Origin: Oasisia sp. SBJ-2009
Taxonomy: Eukaryota; Annelida; Polychaeta; Sabellida; Siboglinidae
DNA length: 64,000 nt
Assembly (NCBI GenBank): GCA_964017155.1
Contig: OZ024854.1
Location: 16,057,555-16,121,554, forward strand
Direction: 5' to 3'
The notes below the pieces were generated by a model. That model made no database searches. It worked only from the letters and a program-made list of their open reading frames with translations, and was not told the DNA's origin. The position numbers were made by a program, and so were the translations under genes. Each line of letters begins with the position of its first letter. The first letter of the stretch is position 1. Of this stretch, positions 48,744-62,099 are shown in pieces.

Positions 48744-50613
48744 GAATAAAATAGGTCCGAATACTGATCCCTGAGGTATTCCACTCAAAACCAATTCCAG
48801 ATTGAAACTTTCCCATCAACTATACTACTCTTTGTCTTCTATCAATAAGCCATTTTTCTATCCAGTTAATCATACCATTTCCTATGCCATGGACCTTTAG
48901 TTTAAGTAACAAACTTTGATGTGACACTTTGTCACAGGTCTTTTTTTAAATCTAAGTATATTATAACTACTGGTGATCCCTCATCTACCCACTTTGTGAC
49001 ATCTTCCAAAAAACATAATATATTTGTTAAGCATGACCTCGCCTTTTGAAACCCATGTTGAGATGGGTTTATCAAGTTATTTTTAGCAAGAAAATCAGCC
49101 AAATGATCATTAATTAGTCTTTCTAATAGTTTGCAAATCACCAATGTTAAGCTCACTGGTCTGTAGTTCTTTGACTTGTTTCTCGAACCTTTTTAAAATA
49201 AAGGTATCATGTTTGTTTCTTTCCATTCTAACGGAACCACTCCCTCCTCTAATGGCAAATTGAACACTGTTGCAAGCGGTATGCTAATGTCTTTTACAAT
49301 TTCCAATAGTAATTTGGGAGGAATCCCAACCACTCCAGGTTATTTATTATCCTTCATATAACTTATTTTCTTATCTACCATTTTGGGGTTATAATTAGTT
49401 GTCCTAAATAGTCTGACTCTCTCCCTTCGAACTTAGTCTCTGATACTGGTAATGCACTAATATCTTCTCTGGTAAACACCAAAATAAAGTACTCATTTAG
49501 GTTTTCTGCCATTAAGAATTCCTCTGTTATTATGTTTCCATCCCTACCTTCTAGAGGACCAACCTTATTCTGAACTTTCTGTTTACTTTGAACATACGAA
49601 TAACAACTCTTACTGTCATGTTTTATATTAAAACAATTTTTTGTTCATAGCTTCTCTTTGAATTTCTAATTTCAGCTGTAGCTTGGTTAAGTGCTTATTT
49701 ATAAATGGCAGTCTTCTTCACTTCCAGTATGCCTATATGTGTTCCACATCATTTGCTTGTAATTGATTTAAATAATGGCTTATTTCGACAAGTGTTTCTT
49801 TTTTCCCCTTTTTTTTCAAGGGGACAAATTTATCGACGATGCAGTCAATTTAACTCTTTAAGATATTCCAGCATTCTGTTGCTGTCTTATTCTCCAGTGT
49901 GTTATTCCAGTGTATCTTTGCTAAATATTTCCTAATGTCCTTATATCTTCCTTAGGGAATATGTTCCTGTACCGTATTTTTCGATTTCGTTCTCCTGTTA
50001 CTTTGATGATAAAGTATATCTGGTTGTAATCATTACAACCCAATGGCTCACATACCTTGACATTATCAACAAATTCCTTCTGTGAGCTTAACACTTTGTC
50101 CAACACGTTCTCGCCCCTGGTTCGGTCTGACACATGTTGAGTAAGGCACTATCTTGTACTAAATAAAACAAATTAATCCTCCCTGTTGAGATTTACACAG
50201 TATATGCCAAGGGTTAAAATACCCATAATTATAAAGTCCCGTTTATTAATTTCCTTTATAGTGTTTTGTACTTTCTCATTCTCCTCTATGCTTATGTTTG
50301 GACTTCCATGAACTAACCCAACAGTTAATGTTGAGTTTCCTGTAAGTCTGTTTCACCAGACAGTATCTTCACATTCTGCTTCTTTTTCTAATTTTATTTC
50401 ATAAGCCTGGATGGATTCTTTAATATATAAGAAAACCCCTCCTCCCCTTCTTCCTATTCTATCTTTCCTAAAAATTACATATCCTGTCATTCCTAATTCG
50501 GCATCTGATATATCCGTGGTGGCCCAAGATTCAGTTATACCTATTATGTGAGGGTCAATATCTTCCACCCTAATGTTTTGTTCATTTCTTTTTTTTACTA
50601 TTGCATATATATA

Positions 50614-50780
50614 ATGTATTTATATTTAGAATTATTCCAATGGATGTTAAAGCATTAAATTTTATATTTACCATATGCATATAAGGTTTCATATGATGTC
50701 AAGCGCCACAAACAGGTTATTATTGGATGTGGCGCTATATGAATTCAAATATATAATAATAATTATTATTATTAAAGGAA

Positions 50781-50824
<44 letters not shown>

Positions 50825-50860
50825 TACTTCCTTTAATAATAATAATTATTATAGGAAGTA

Positions 50861-50894
<34 letters not shown>

Positions 50895-51169
50895 TACTTC
50901 CTTTAATAATAATAATAATTATTATTATATATTTGAATTCATATAGCGCCACATCCAATAATAACCTGAATTATTCCAATGGATATTAAAGCATTACATT
51001 TTATATTTACCATATGCATATAAGGTTCCAAATGATGTCAAGCATTATTATTATTATATATTTGAACCTGTTTGTGGCGCTTGACATCATATGAAACCTT
51101 ATATGCATATGGTAAATATAAAATTTAATGCTTTAACATCCATTGGAATAATTCTAAATATAAATACAT
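50614..51169. repeat. Nested palindrome built from LINE 3' ends
   Basis: A left arm (50614-50781) holds a LINE 3' end with hairpin AGCGCCAC...GTGGCGCT (50702-50736). Its inner half returns inverted at 50892-50967 and its outer half inverted at 51067-51169, with no mismatch seen over roughly 90 bases. The centre is (TA)n with a second small inverted repeat (CTACTTCC / GGAAGTAG at about 50823-50862). Between the two inverted halves a third, diverged copy of the outer half lies in direct orientation (50968-51064), bounded by AACCTG on both sides. Confidence 0.8.
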
Positions 51170-51619
51170 ATTCGCAGAATACACATAAATATAGTAATGG
51201 ATATTAAAATAATGTTCTTAAAACATATAAATAGTATAAGATGAATTATTACAGCTGAACTAATGTAAATTGGTAAATAATAAGATAATCACTATATAAA
51301 TTGGTTAAATTGATAAATGTAATGCAGAAGTTACATTATGCTGCGAGAAAAGAGAGTCGAAATAAATGAGTCTTTACGTGTGTCTTGAAGGTTATACATA
51401 AGTTTAGATAAATTATTATGACGCTAATTTTGTCAGATATACCCAGACGCCCTCTTGAATTTATGCAAATTGCCAGAGTTGCCCAAAGTTGCCGTTTGGG
51501 CAACGAAGCATAATTTTGTTCAAGACCCGATATAAGACCAACTCAATAACAACAACAAAGTTAATCAGACACCCTATTTATATATTGACTATTCAACACA
51601 TATGACTGTTAAAGGGACT

Positions 51620-51860
51620 AAATCACGCAACTGAGTGAACTGGAGCAATATGGCGTGAACGAAATTCCCCAAGGGGTGAAACAGCCGCAGTATTCAAGCT
51701 TGGAAATTTTTCATTGAGAATCCAATGTGTTAAGCAATGCACCACCGCGTCCCATACAGCTGTAGTGCATAGTACTGTCTCGCTGGCCAACTGGAAACCG
51801 TGCGCAGGCAAAAGCTTGGTGCACTGGGCAGGGTTTGCTGTAGACAGTAGTGGGTTTATG
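51620..51860 (-). mobile_element. Diverged SINE-like copy upstream of exon A5
   Basis: The block aligns with 61856-62090, for example TAGTACTGTCTCGCTGGCCAA against TAGTACTGTCTCATTGGCCAA and a matching CCCATACAG / CCCACATTG segment. The tRNA-like part is too decayed here to show the boxes. It ends about 90 bp before exon A5. Confidence 0.6.
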
Positions 51861-51948
51861 ACATTAGCAATAACCTATAATTGCATAACTAAATGGTGTA
51901 TGTAACGTATTTTTAATTATCGTAAACATTAAATTGTAATTGTCATAG

Positions 51949-52070
51949 GAGGAGCATGCAATGACGGACTCTCGGTTCTGACTGAATCAAATGGAACATT
52001 TTCAACCAAGGGAACTTACTATGACAATAACGAGACGTGCCACTGGAGGATTGAAGTCGACAAACAAAAG
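51949..52070 (+). CDS. CUB exon A5 (first half of CUB 5)
   Basis: The acceptor region TCATAGGAG|GAGC is a NAGNAG pair, so the exon can start at 51949 or 51952 in the same frame with or without one extra glycine. The donor is AAAAG|GTAAGG. It reads GACNDGLSVLTESNGTFSTK, then YYDNNETCHWRIEVDKQK, with both first-half cysteines, C-x-W and an N-E-T sequon. It is the odd subtype, closest to A3. The 51952 start aligns best with the other A exons. Confidence 0.88.
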
Positions 52071-52479
52071 GTAAGGACTTAGTAGCACTGTTGTGAATAT
52101 GAGGTTGGTTTCTCCTTTCACCCTTCACTGGTAGGTGTTTCAATAGGCCCTCTCGGTAGTACACAGAGGGATAATTTCAAAGAAGGCACACATATACGCA
52201 CCCACGATGGCGCGCACACACGCACGCGTACCTTAGGCTAAATTAATTGTGACAAAGGAATACATGTTAGATATTACCGATCGCTAAATGAAAGTAAGTC
52301 TGTGCATCTGCGTGTTCCTTTCAGGAGTACATTGTTGGACATTTGTTTGGTACGGTAGATTTGCATAATCCTCTGGAAACACTTATTTTGAAGAAATATG
52401 AAGTGACATATGCATTTGGTGATCTTCTGCAGCATGCAATAGCACAATTACCAAACGTGATAGTGTTTGTTGTTATTTC

Positions 52480-52720
52480 GCAGCACCGTTGTTTTTGGTC
52501 CTATCATTGATCCTATTTTTCCAGCATTACTGGCCAATTCCTCTGTTTAGCTTGGGATGTCTCCATATCAGATGTATCATCCGCGAAATCTAGATCACCA
52601 TGAGTTTTCCTTTTGCTCCTAGTGTTGTTTCTTTAATGTCTCAGTTGATCCTATGGCATATGAGGAAGTGAGCTACTACGGATCCTTTTTTTTAACTCTG
52701 GTCAAAATCAGGTGTTTACT
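52480..52720 (-). mobile_element. LINE RT fragment with catalytic motif
   Basis: The minus strand near 52600 reads DLDFADDTSDMETSQAKQR, the D-L-x-F-A-D-D-x-A-L block of some non-LTR RTs with the catalytic A-D-D retained. Only this short segment can be followed. Confidence 0.5.
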
Positions 52721-52749
52721 GCAAATGACTGGAATTAAAATCACAAATA

Positions 52750-52841
52750 AGGGAGGGAAAGTGCGAAATAGGGAGGGGGTGGAGGGCGAGAAGGACAGGG
52801 GGGGATAGGGAGGGAATGAAGCAGGGAGGGAAGGAGGGAGT
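52750..52841. repeat. G-rich purine tract
   Basis: Irregular GGGAGGG, GGGGGTGGAGGG and GGGGGGG words with at least eight separate G-triplets, a possible G-quadruplex on the + strand. Confidence 0.7.
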
Positions 52842-53019
52842 CTTTGTGATTGCAGTTGAAAGCATTTTCAAACTCGAGGAAGGTAAGATAGACTGGCGTT
52901 TCCCATTCCTGACATTACTCCATAATCGACCTTAAGGTAAAATTTTTACAATATCTCCATTTCGGCCTCTTCTTGGCGCATCAGTGGGGCAATGGCTGTG
53001 AGATCATTTCTTTTCCTTC

Positions 53020-53990
53020 TCGCCCAGCTATACGTCAAATTTGCATGAGATCACCAAAATGAACAGATTGTTTTCACTACGCCGAATTCAGCAATACCTA
53101 AACGATGTTTGTGCATGGGTGGTCCACAATCAGCTAAAACTGAATGACGATAAAACAAGCGCATTTATTTTATCATCAAGCAACAATCGTGTGAACCACA
53201 ACATCACCGTGATAAAAATTGGCGACTGCGACATAACACCAAGTTTTACTGGCAGAAACATCGGCGTTATATTTGACACAGAATGGTCAGCTATGTAACA
53301 GATATATGTTGCACATCATACTACCGTCTAAGGCACATTACGTCGATCCGATCATGTTTCACACAGAAAGCATTTGTCTGCCTGGTATATTCTCTTATCA
53401 TATCAAGAATTGAGTACAAAGAATGCAAAACGCTGCAGGTAGACTAGTGGTTCTCTACCACAGATGAGAACATATCACACCAGTTATCACGAAACTGGAG
53501 TGGCTTCCCGTGAAACAACACGTTCAGTATTCAATCCTGCTACTGGCGTACCGTGTACAACATGGACTAATGCGACCTTACATCACCTATCTACTCGAGC
53601 AATGAGCTACTAGGGTGTTATGCTTAACCACGATCAATAAGTTGTACGTGCCGCCATCTCGCAGCCAATACAGTGACATAATTTTCTCAGTAGCTGGTCC
53701 ACGACTGAGACGAAGAAAACCTGTTGCCTCGTGACTTTTAAAAGACTATTGACAACCCACCTGTTTAGGGCTGAATCTGGAGTGTAGACACCTGTCAGTT
53801 TATTTAATGTTTATTATTTATTTACCTATTTATTTCATGCACATGTTTCACACTAATGTTACAAAATGTCTTACTTATTTTTTCTTATCATTATATAATT
53901 TATTTTAATAATCATCTTTAGCTAACTTATTTATTTTATCAGTTATTACTATTACTTTTTATACATATTTTATGTATTTCATTTACCTTA
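53020..53990 (+). mobile_element. L2/CR1-like LINE C-terminal half
   Basis: From 53041 the frame reads RRIQQYLNDVCAWVVHNQLK, LNDDKTSAFILSSSNN and GRNIGVIFDTEWS. Later frames give MQNAAGRLVV, VITKLEWLPVKQHVQYSILL and LLAYRVQHGLMRPYITYLLE. The LEWLPVKQ-x-I/V motif marks the L2/CR1 group. An AT-rich 3' UTR runs to about 53990. The RT catalytic part is missing. Confidence 0.8.
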
Positions 53991-53999
53991 ACAAATTTA

Positions 54000-54580
54000 A
54001 TATTATAATTCCATGATACATATATACATATTCATGTACAGCAACTCCGAATGGATATTGTCTAGATTTATGGCGCTTAATAATTTTAAATGTTCTTCTT
54101 CTTATTATTTCAAGAATAATCGTACTGAAAACTTTGTTAGTGACAGGACAGCAGATTGAGTGATCCTCTTCAGTTGTTGCAAAGGCCACGGTCTCCTTTC
54201 TGTGATAATATGACGATCAGTCCCATCTGCCAGTCACCTGGTATTTCTTCTGCCTCTCATGTATTCTCAACATATCTCTGTCAAGGTTCTATCTATGATT
54301 TCTCCTCCAGCCTTCAACATATCTGCACTCATATCGTCGGCTCCTGGTTTCCTTGACTTCATGAACCTGTCTGCTGTCCTCCCTTCTTCAGCAGATGGTG
54401 GATCTGTGTTGATCTGCAGGTCTGGGATATGGGCTTTGTTGTTTTAGCGTATATCTGTTGAGGATTGTCCTGAAGTACGATTTGCATCTCTGGACTTGTT
54501 CCGCTACACGCTTTCCTAGTTTGATAGAGTATTCTCATATTAAAGGAGGGCAGCTTCCGACTTCCGATTTGCACCATGTA
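54000..54580 (-). mobile_element. Decayed LINE, endonuclease-RT linker and RT start
   Basis: Minus-strand frames (54577-54100) read KLPSFNMRILYQTRKACSGT, then pieces of GADDMSADMLKA-like sequence and EIPGDWQMGLIVILSQKGDR before CNN-R-G and a KVFSTIIL block. These match the start of the RT domain (W-x-x-G-x-I-V-P-x-x-K-K-G-D). Frames are broken. Confidence 0.65.
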
Positions 54581-54936
54581 CAGTTTTGGTAGGAACAGGT
54601 TTCTGTAGCGAAGTGTGTCTATATGGTGAGGATGTGAACCTCACGCACTACCTTCGGCCTTTCTCATCCGTACGTGGGATCGACCAAATGGTTGGAGAAG
54701 ATACATGTAGCATAACACGGCTGGGTCATCAGAATATACAGAGTGGCAGCGACAGGATATAACTAAGATGAAAACATTGAGAGAGCATTTTGGAATGAAA
54801 AAAACCATGAAGACGCAGGTAATCAGAAACAGTGTATAAAGAAAGGTTGATGATGGTAAACTATCAAAAAGGGCATGTCATGCGGATGAGGGTAGCAAAC
54901 AACGAAGATAAAGACTTTCGGCTGAGATAGATATCG

Positions 54937-56655
<1,719 letters not shown>

Positions 56656-56783
56656 TGTATGTATCTAAAACGTAGATAACAAAGTAGCACTGCTGTCCAC
56701 TTATTAAACCCATTCAACTTGCTTATTCCCGTGCAGTGTTGCAACTGGTCTGTTCATATTTCTCTTTCATACACTCTCAATAT

Positions 56784-57336
56784 TTAAAGGGATACTCCCG
56801 TCAGGGAGAGGTTCACAGTATTAAAATACACATGTATACTATATTGGTTGTGCCTAGTCATTGTGCACAAAGTTCGTTAATAAACAATTAGTGATAGTTT
56901 CATGGTATCAAAAACATGCTGTCTTAGATTCAGGGGGCTGCCATCTTGAGACTTACGCGCTAGTGACGTAAGTCAAATCGTTTACGTCACTGGCGTATTG
57001 TTGAAAAAGGCAACGATTGGCGGAATCTTCGCTAATAATTGTGATAGTGAAGTAAGCAATCCGCGACGTACTGGATACATCAAATACCATTGGACAGACG
57101 TAGATGTTCAAACTAACTGCGCCAGGGACGTAAGCAGTTGACGTCACTAGCACATAAGTCTCAAGATGGCAGCGCCCTGAATCCAACATGGAATGTTTCT
57201 TGTACAATTATACTATAATTAATTGTTTATTAACGATCTGTGTGCACCATTGCTTTACACAACCAATAGATTACAATATATTATACATATGTAAGTAAAT
57301 GCTGTGAATCTGTCACTGACTGGAGTATCCCTTTAA
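56784..57336. mobile_element. MITE with TTAA flanks and long inverted ends
   Basis: TTAA at 56784-56787 and 57333-57336 flank an element of 545 bp whose ends are AGGGATACTCC... and its complement ...GGAGTATCCCT. Inverted similarity extends about 250 bases inward, for example GGGGGCTGCCATCTTGAGAC with TCTCAAGATGGCAGCGCCC, and TGACGTAAGT. TTAA target duplications are typical of piggyBac and Kolobok. No transposase is present. Confidence 0.8.
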
Positions 57337-57519
57337 TGACATGCCCATTAGCCTGTATCCTATACTCCATGACAGCACAAATAGAACACACCCCATATTT
57401 ATGTATCTTTCTTTAATTGTTACGCTAGACATAGCATTAGATCTATATTACGTCTTTACACTGAGGTTTGACAGTGTTATTATATTTCTTTGTTATCTTA
57501 CGTTTTCCTTTATTTGCAG

Positions 57520-57760
57520 CGTGTGCTGTTGCACTTCACCAGATTCGAACTCGATAATGATGACTACGATCTGTGTACAAACGACGCCGTGTCTATATAC
57601 GATGGAAATGCCATCACAGCGCCATTGATAAATACAATATGTGCCAGGAAGTTCTCTGTTGATGACATCACATCCAGCGGAAATATGGTCTTCATTGATT
57701 TTGAATCCAATTATTACTACAGAAGACGCGGATTTGAGATACAGTATTCACTTGTTGAAG
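57520..57760 (+). CDS. CUB exon B5 (second half of CUB 5)
   Basis: The acceptor is TCCTTTATTTGCAG and the donor GAAG|GTAAGA. The 241-base exon, the longest B exon, reads RVLLHFTRFELDNDDYDLCT, then NDAVSIYDGNAITAPLI, TICARKFSV, DITSSGNMVFIDFESN and GFEIQYSLVEG. It resembles B3 (LHFTRF, YYYR, VEG) but has an acidic NDDYDLCTND where the others have a cysteine pair. One second-half cysteine pair is therefore missing, leaving the standard CUB cysteines. The CG after the fourth cysteine is CAR. Confidence 0.9.
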
Positions 57761-57859
57761 GTAAGACAAGTTGCTTCATTAAAGCTATCTAAATTGGGAA
57801 GTACTATCAAAAGTGCATGTTATAATGTTAGGATACAATTCCCTGTTCGGCAGACTGTT

Positions 57860-57995
57860 TCCGATGACACAGTATGTCACCAGACATTCTTAGTAAGCTG
57901 TGTAACATCCAGTGAAAATACGGTTTTCGTTTATTTTCGTTCTGATCGTCTATATAGAAAACGCGGATTTAAGATCCAGTATTCAACTGTTGAAG
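57860..57995 (+). pseudogene. Truncated copy of a B exon 3' half
   Basis: It reads TSSENTVFVYFRSD, then RKRGFKIQYSTVEG and ends GAAG|GTAAAA at 57996, a usable donor in phase 1. The segment before it aligns with the AATATGTGCC...ATCACATCC part of B5 but has lost frame, and the LHF...IYDG part and acceptor are missing. It looks like a partial duplication in the B5-A6 intron. It could act as a cryptic exon only if an upstream acceptor (such as ATTCTTAG at 57890) were used. Confidence 0.75.
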
Positions 57996-58085
57996 GTAAA
58001 ACATGTTGCTATCATAAAACATGTTGCTATCGTAAAGCATGTTGCTATCGTAAAACATGTTGCTATCGTAAAACATGTTGCTATT
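57996..58085. repeat. 18-bp tandem repeat, five units, starting at a splice donor
   Basis: Five copies of GTAAAACATGTTGCTATC (one with A for the first G, one with a single change at AAG, one ending TT) begin exactly at the donor GT of the pseudo-exon. The donor-like GTAAA word is thus repeated four times in 90 bases. Confidence 0.9.
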
Positions 58086-58150
58086 GACTGAAGCAAGATG
58101 ATATTTTCTAGTAATAACTTATGCACTAATTGGTATGCATGTTTCTGCAG

Positions 58151-58260
58151 GAGCGTGTGGTAATGAGACGGCGGTACTGACTTTGGCACGAGGAGAGTTT
58201 GGATCCAACTATGGTAAAGACGAAAGTTGTCAATGGAGAATACAAGTCGACCAAGACCAG
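58151..58260 (+). CDS. CUB exon A6 (first half of CUB 6)
   Basis: The acceptor is TGCATGTTTCTGCAG and the donor CCAG|GTAAAC. The 110-base exon reads ACGNETAVLTLARGEFGSNY, then GKDESCQWRIQVDQDQ, differing from A4 by only a few bases. The N-E-T sequon is kept. The following intron begins GTAAACATGTCCG as after A4. This near-identity marks a recent duplication or gene conversion between the CUB 4 and CUB 6 exons. Confidence 0.92.
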
Positions 58261-58795
58261 GTAAACATGTCCGATTTTTTAAATAGATAATTGTCCTTTA
58301 GCCCTTAGACGTATGTATACAGGATAATGCAAAAATACACACTACCTATAATAGATGTGTGTGAATGAATGCATGTGTGTACATGTAATGCTATTAGAGC
58401 TTTCCTAGCCAAGACTAAGTGGAATCATCCATGTTTTATAATGACACTGTATGCCTACTTGTTTAACGCATTTCCAAGAATTGTGGAGGTAACATATACA
58501 ATTGTAATTATATGTAAATGTACACAATAAAATATTGCTCTTGATGATTAGCTCTAGTGAGCTCCAGTAATACATGACTATATTGCCAATTATTATATGT
58601 TTGCCACACTATTTGTCCCATCTGTATAGACATACAGGTCAATATATAGTGTGTATATATATATATATAATATTATATATATAGTGTGTGTATGAATATA
58701 TCCTATATTTACACATTTATTTTATATGTAATGCCCATCCAACCGACAATGTAATTGCCCGTACTTGGATGAATTATGTATATTATGGTATTGTG

Positions 58796-60217
<1,422 letters not shown>

Positions 60218-60297
<80 letters not shown>
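60218..60297. repeat. (TA)n at the right of the hAT element
   Basis: Pure TA directly after the hAT end, the continuation of the array at 58796-58895. Confidence 0.95.
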
Positions 60298-60300
<3 letters not shown>

Positions 60301-60540
60301 GGGCAGGAAGCAATGTCCCAAAAGGATCTCATGGTAGTACACAATAGGTCAACTCCAAAGAAGACATAATTATATACGCACTCAAAATATGCGTATATGT
60401 ACTAACACCCCACACACACACATCACACGCACGCACGCACACACGCACGCGCGCACGCTTACTCACAGAACGCAGTGTGTGTGTATGTGTGAATGTGTAT
60501 AAGTGTGTGTGAATTATCGGGGGAAATTATGGATAGACTA

Positions 60541-60905
60541 CAGACTAATGAAGAGATGATCCTCCCAGAAAGGCAATTTAGATTTTATTCCTGACGCTCT
60601 ATAATTGACATGATATTCGTCTTATATCAATTACAGGAAAAACTATTGAACACCAATAAAGCCTCTACATGGTCTTCATTGACTTGAACAGGTCAAACAT
60701 GTGGATCTTAGGAAGGAGATATGCATGCCCGAAGGACTTTTTCAAGATAATTCTGGAATTGCAAGATGGACGATGCGGCTGGAGCAGTCTTTAATGGTGG
60801 AACAGCTACTGATCCATTTGAATTTAACCATGAAGTAAAGCATGGATGTGTCTTGGTACATACCTTGTTCACTCTTATTCTGGCAGCAGTATTATTAACA
60901 GTGTC
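60541..60905 (+). mobile_element. LINE RT fragment before the B6 microsatellite
   Basis: The + strand reads CQFRFYS, then SIIDMIFVLYQLQEKL, FNHEVKHGCVLVHTLFTLIL and AAVLL. These match the R-S-T-x-D-x-I-F-x-L-R-Q-L-Q-E-K and GVKQGCVLAPTLF blocks of the 22390-24240 family with losses between them. It ends at the CA array. Confidence 0.7.
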
Positions 60906-60978
60906 CGAAGATTTCAGTGCAGTGTGCGTGTCATCTATGTGCGTGTGTTTGTGTTTGTAAGTATACACGCATCGGAAT

Positions 60979-61019
60979 ATGCACACACGCACGCACGCAC
61001 GCACGCACGCTCACACACA

Positions 61020-61060
<41 letters not shown>

Positions 61061-61105
61061 ACACACACGCACCCACGCACGCACGCACGCACGCACGCAC
61101 ACACG

Positions 61106-61148
<43 letters not shown>
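60979..61148. repeat. CA/CGCA microsatellite upstream of exon B6
   Basis: (CGCA)n and (CA)n blocks end about 27 bp before the acceptor of B6, in the same place as the arrays before B2 and B4. Confidence 0.95.
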
Positions 61149-61150
<2 letters not shown>

Positions 61151-61175
61151 TTACACGCAATGTGTTTATTGACAG

Positions 61176-61404
61176 CATATACGTCTGGACTTCGTCAGCT
61201 TCACGCTCCCCACCTGCACCGACTGTAGTTGTGACAAAGTCAAGATTTACGACGGAAGAGACGCCACAGCTCCATTGGTCCACACGCTCTGTGGCAGCGA
61301 TCTGCCGGGAAACGTTACGTCCAGTGGGAATGAGTTGTTCGTTCACTTCCAATCTGACGGCGCAGAGAGAACACGTGGGTTTCGAATCCGATATTCGGCT
61401 GTGG
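61176..61404 (+). CDS. CUB exon B6 (second half of CUB 6)
   Basis: The acceptor is TGTTTATTGACAG and the donor GTGG|GTAAGG. The 229-base exon reads [20 protein letters not shown], then [41 protein letters not shown] and [11 protein letters not shown]. It is nearly identical to B4, including the N-V-T sequon. A Gln replaces the Glu of HFESDG. The phase-1 donor shows that at least one further exon follows, but none could be found before 64000. Confidence 0.92.
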
Positions 61405-61555
61405 GTAAGGAATTGTGATACCATCTTATAACCGATACAAATGCACAATTACAATAACCCACACTGACTCACAGATTTGATGAATTAGTCACTCGCTGAC
61501 TCATTCACACATTGACTCAATTACTGACTCCCTCACTCCAGCATTCACTCACCAA

Positions 61556-61556
<1 letters not shown>

Positions 61557-61620
<64 letters not shown>

Positions 61621-61621
61621 G

Positions 61622-61671
<50 letters not shown>
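61557..61671. repeat. (TA)n array after exon B6
   Basis: About 115 bases of TA with a TACATATGTATATG break. Confidence 0.95.
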
Positions 61672-61675
<4 letters not shown>

Positions 61676-61855
61676 TACCTACAAACACATGTACCTACTG
61701 CAAATAATCGGTGTGACTTATGTTTATAGACATGAATATTTTGTATTGATAATTTCAATACATGTAAAAAACAATAATCGCTATCAATGCTATTAACAAC
61801 CCGATGACTAGTATCTGAAAAAGGTAAATTCATATAGACAGGGACTCATTCATGC

Positions 61856-62090
61856 TAATGAAGGAACTAGAGAAATGTGGAGTGGATGAAATTACCTAAG
61901 ATTCTAAACAGCTGCAAGAGGAATCGAACCGGCAATTTCTCCATTAAGAGACCCATGCTCTAACCATTACACCACCCGCGGTCCCACATTGTTGTAGTGT
62001 AGTACTGTCTCATTGGCCAATTGGAATCCATCAACGGGCCTAATTTAGTCTTTGGTCAGCATTTGGGAATGTTGCAGCCACACCATGAAC
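61856..62090 (-). mobile_element. tRNA-derived SINE after exon B6
   Basis: On the minus strand a tRNA-like head starts near 61982 with A box TGGTGTAATGG (61974-61964) and B box GGTTCGATTCC (61930-61920). The 5' strand CGCGGG does not pair well with the sequence after the B-box arm, so it is tRNA-derived, not a working tRNA. The flanks on both sides match the block at 51620-51860, so the repeated unit is larger than the tRNA part. Confidence 0.7.
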
Positions 62091-62099
62091 AAGTCATAT

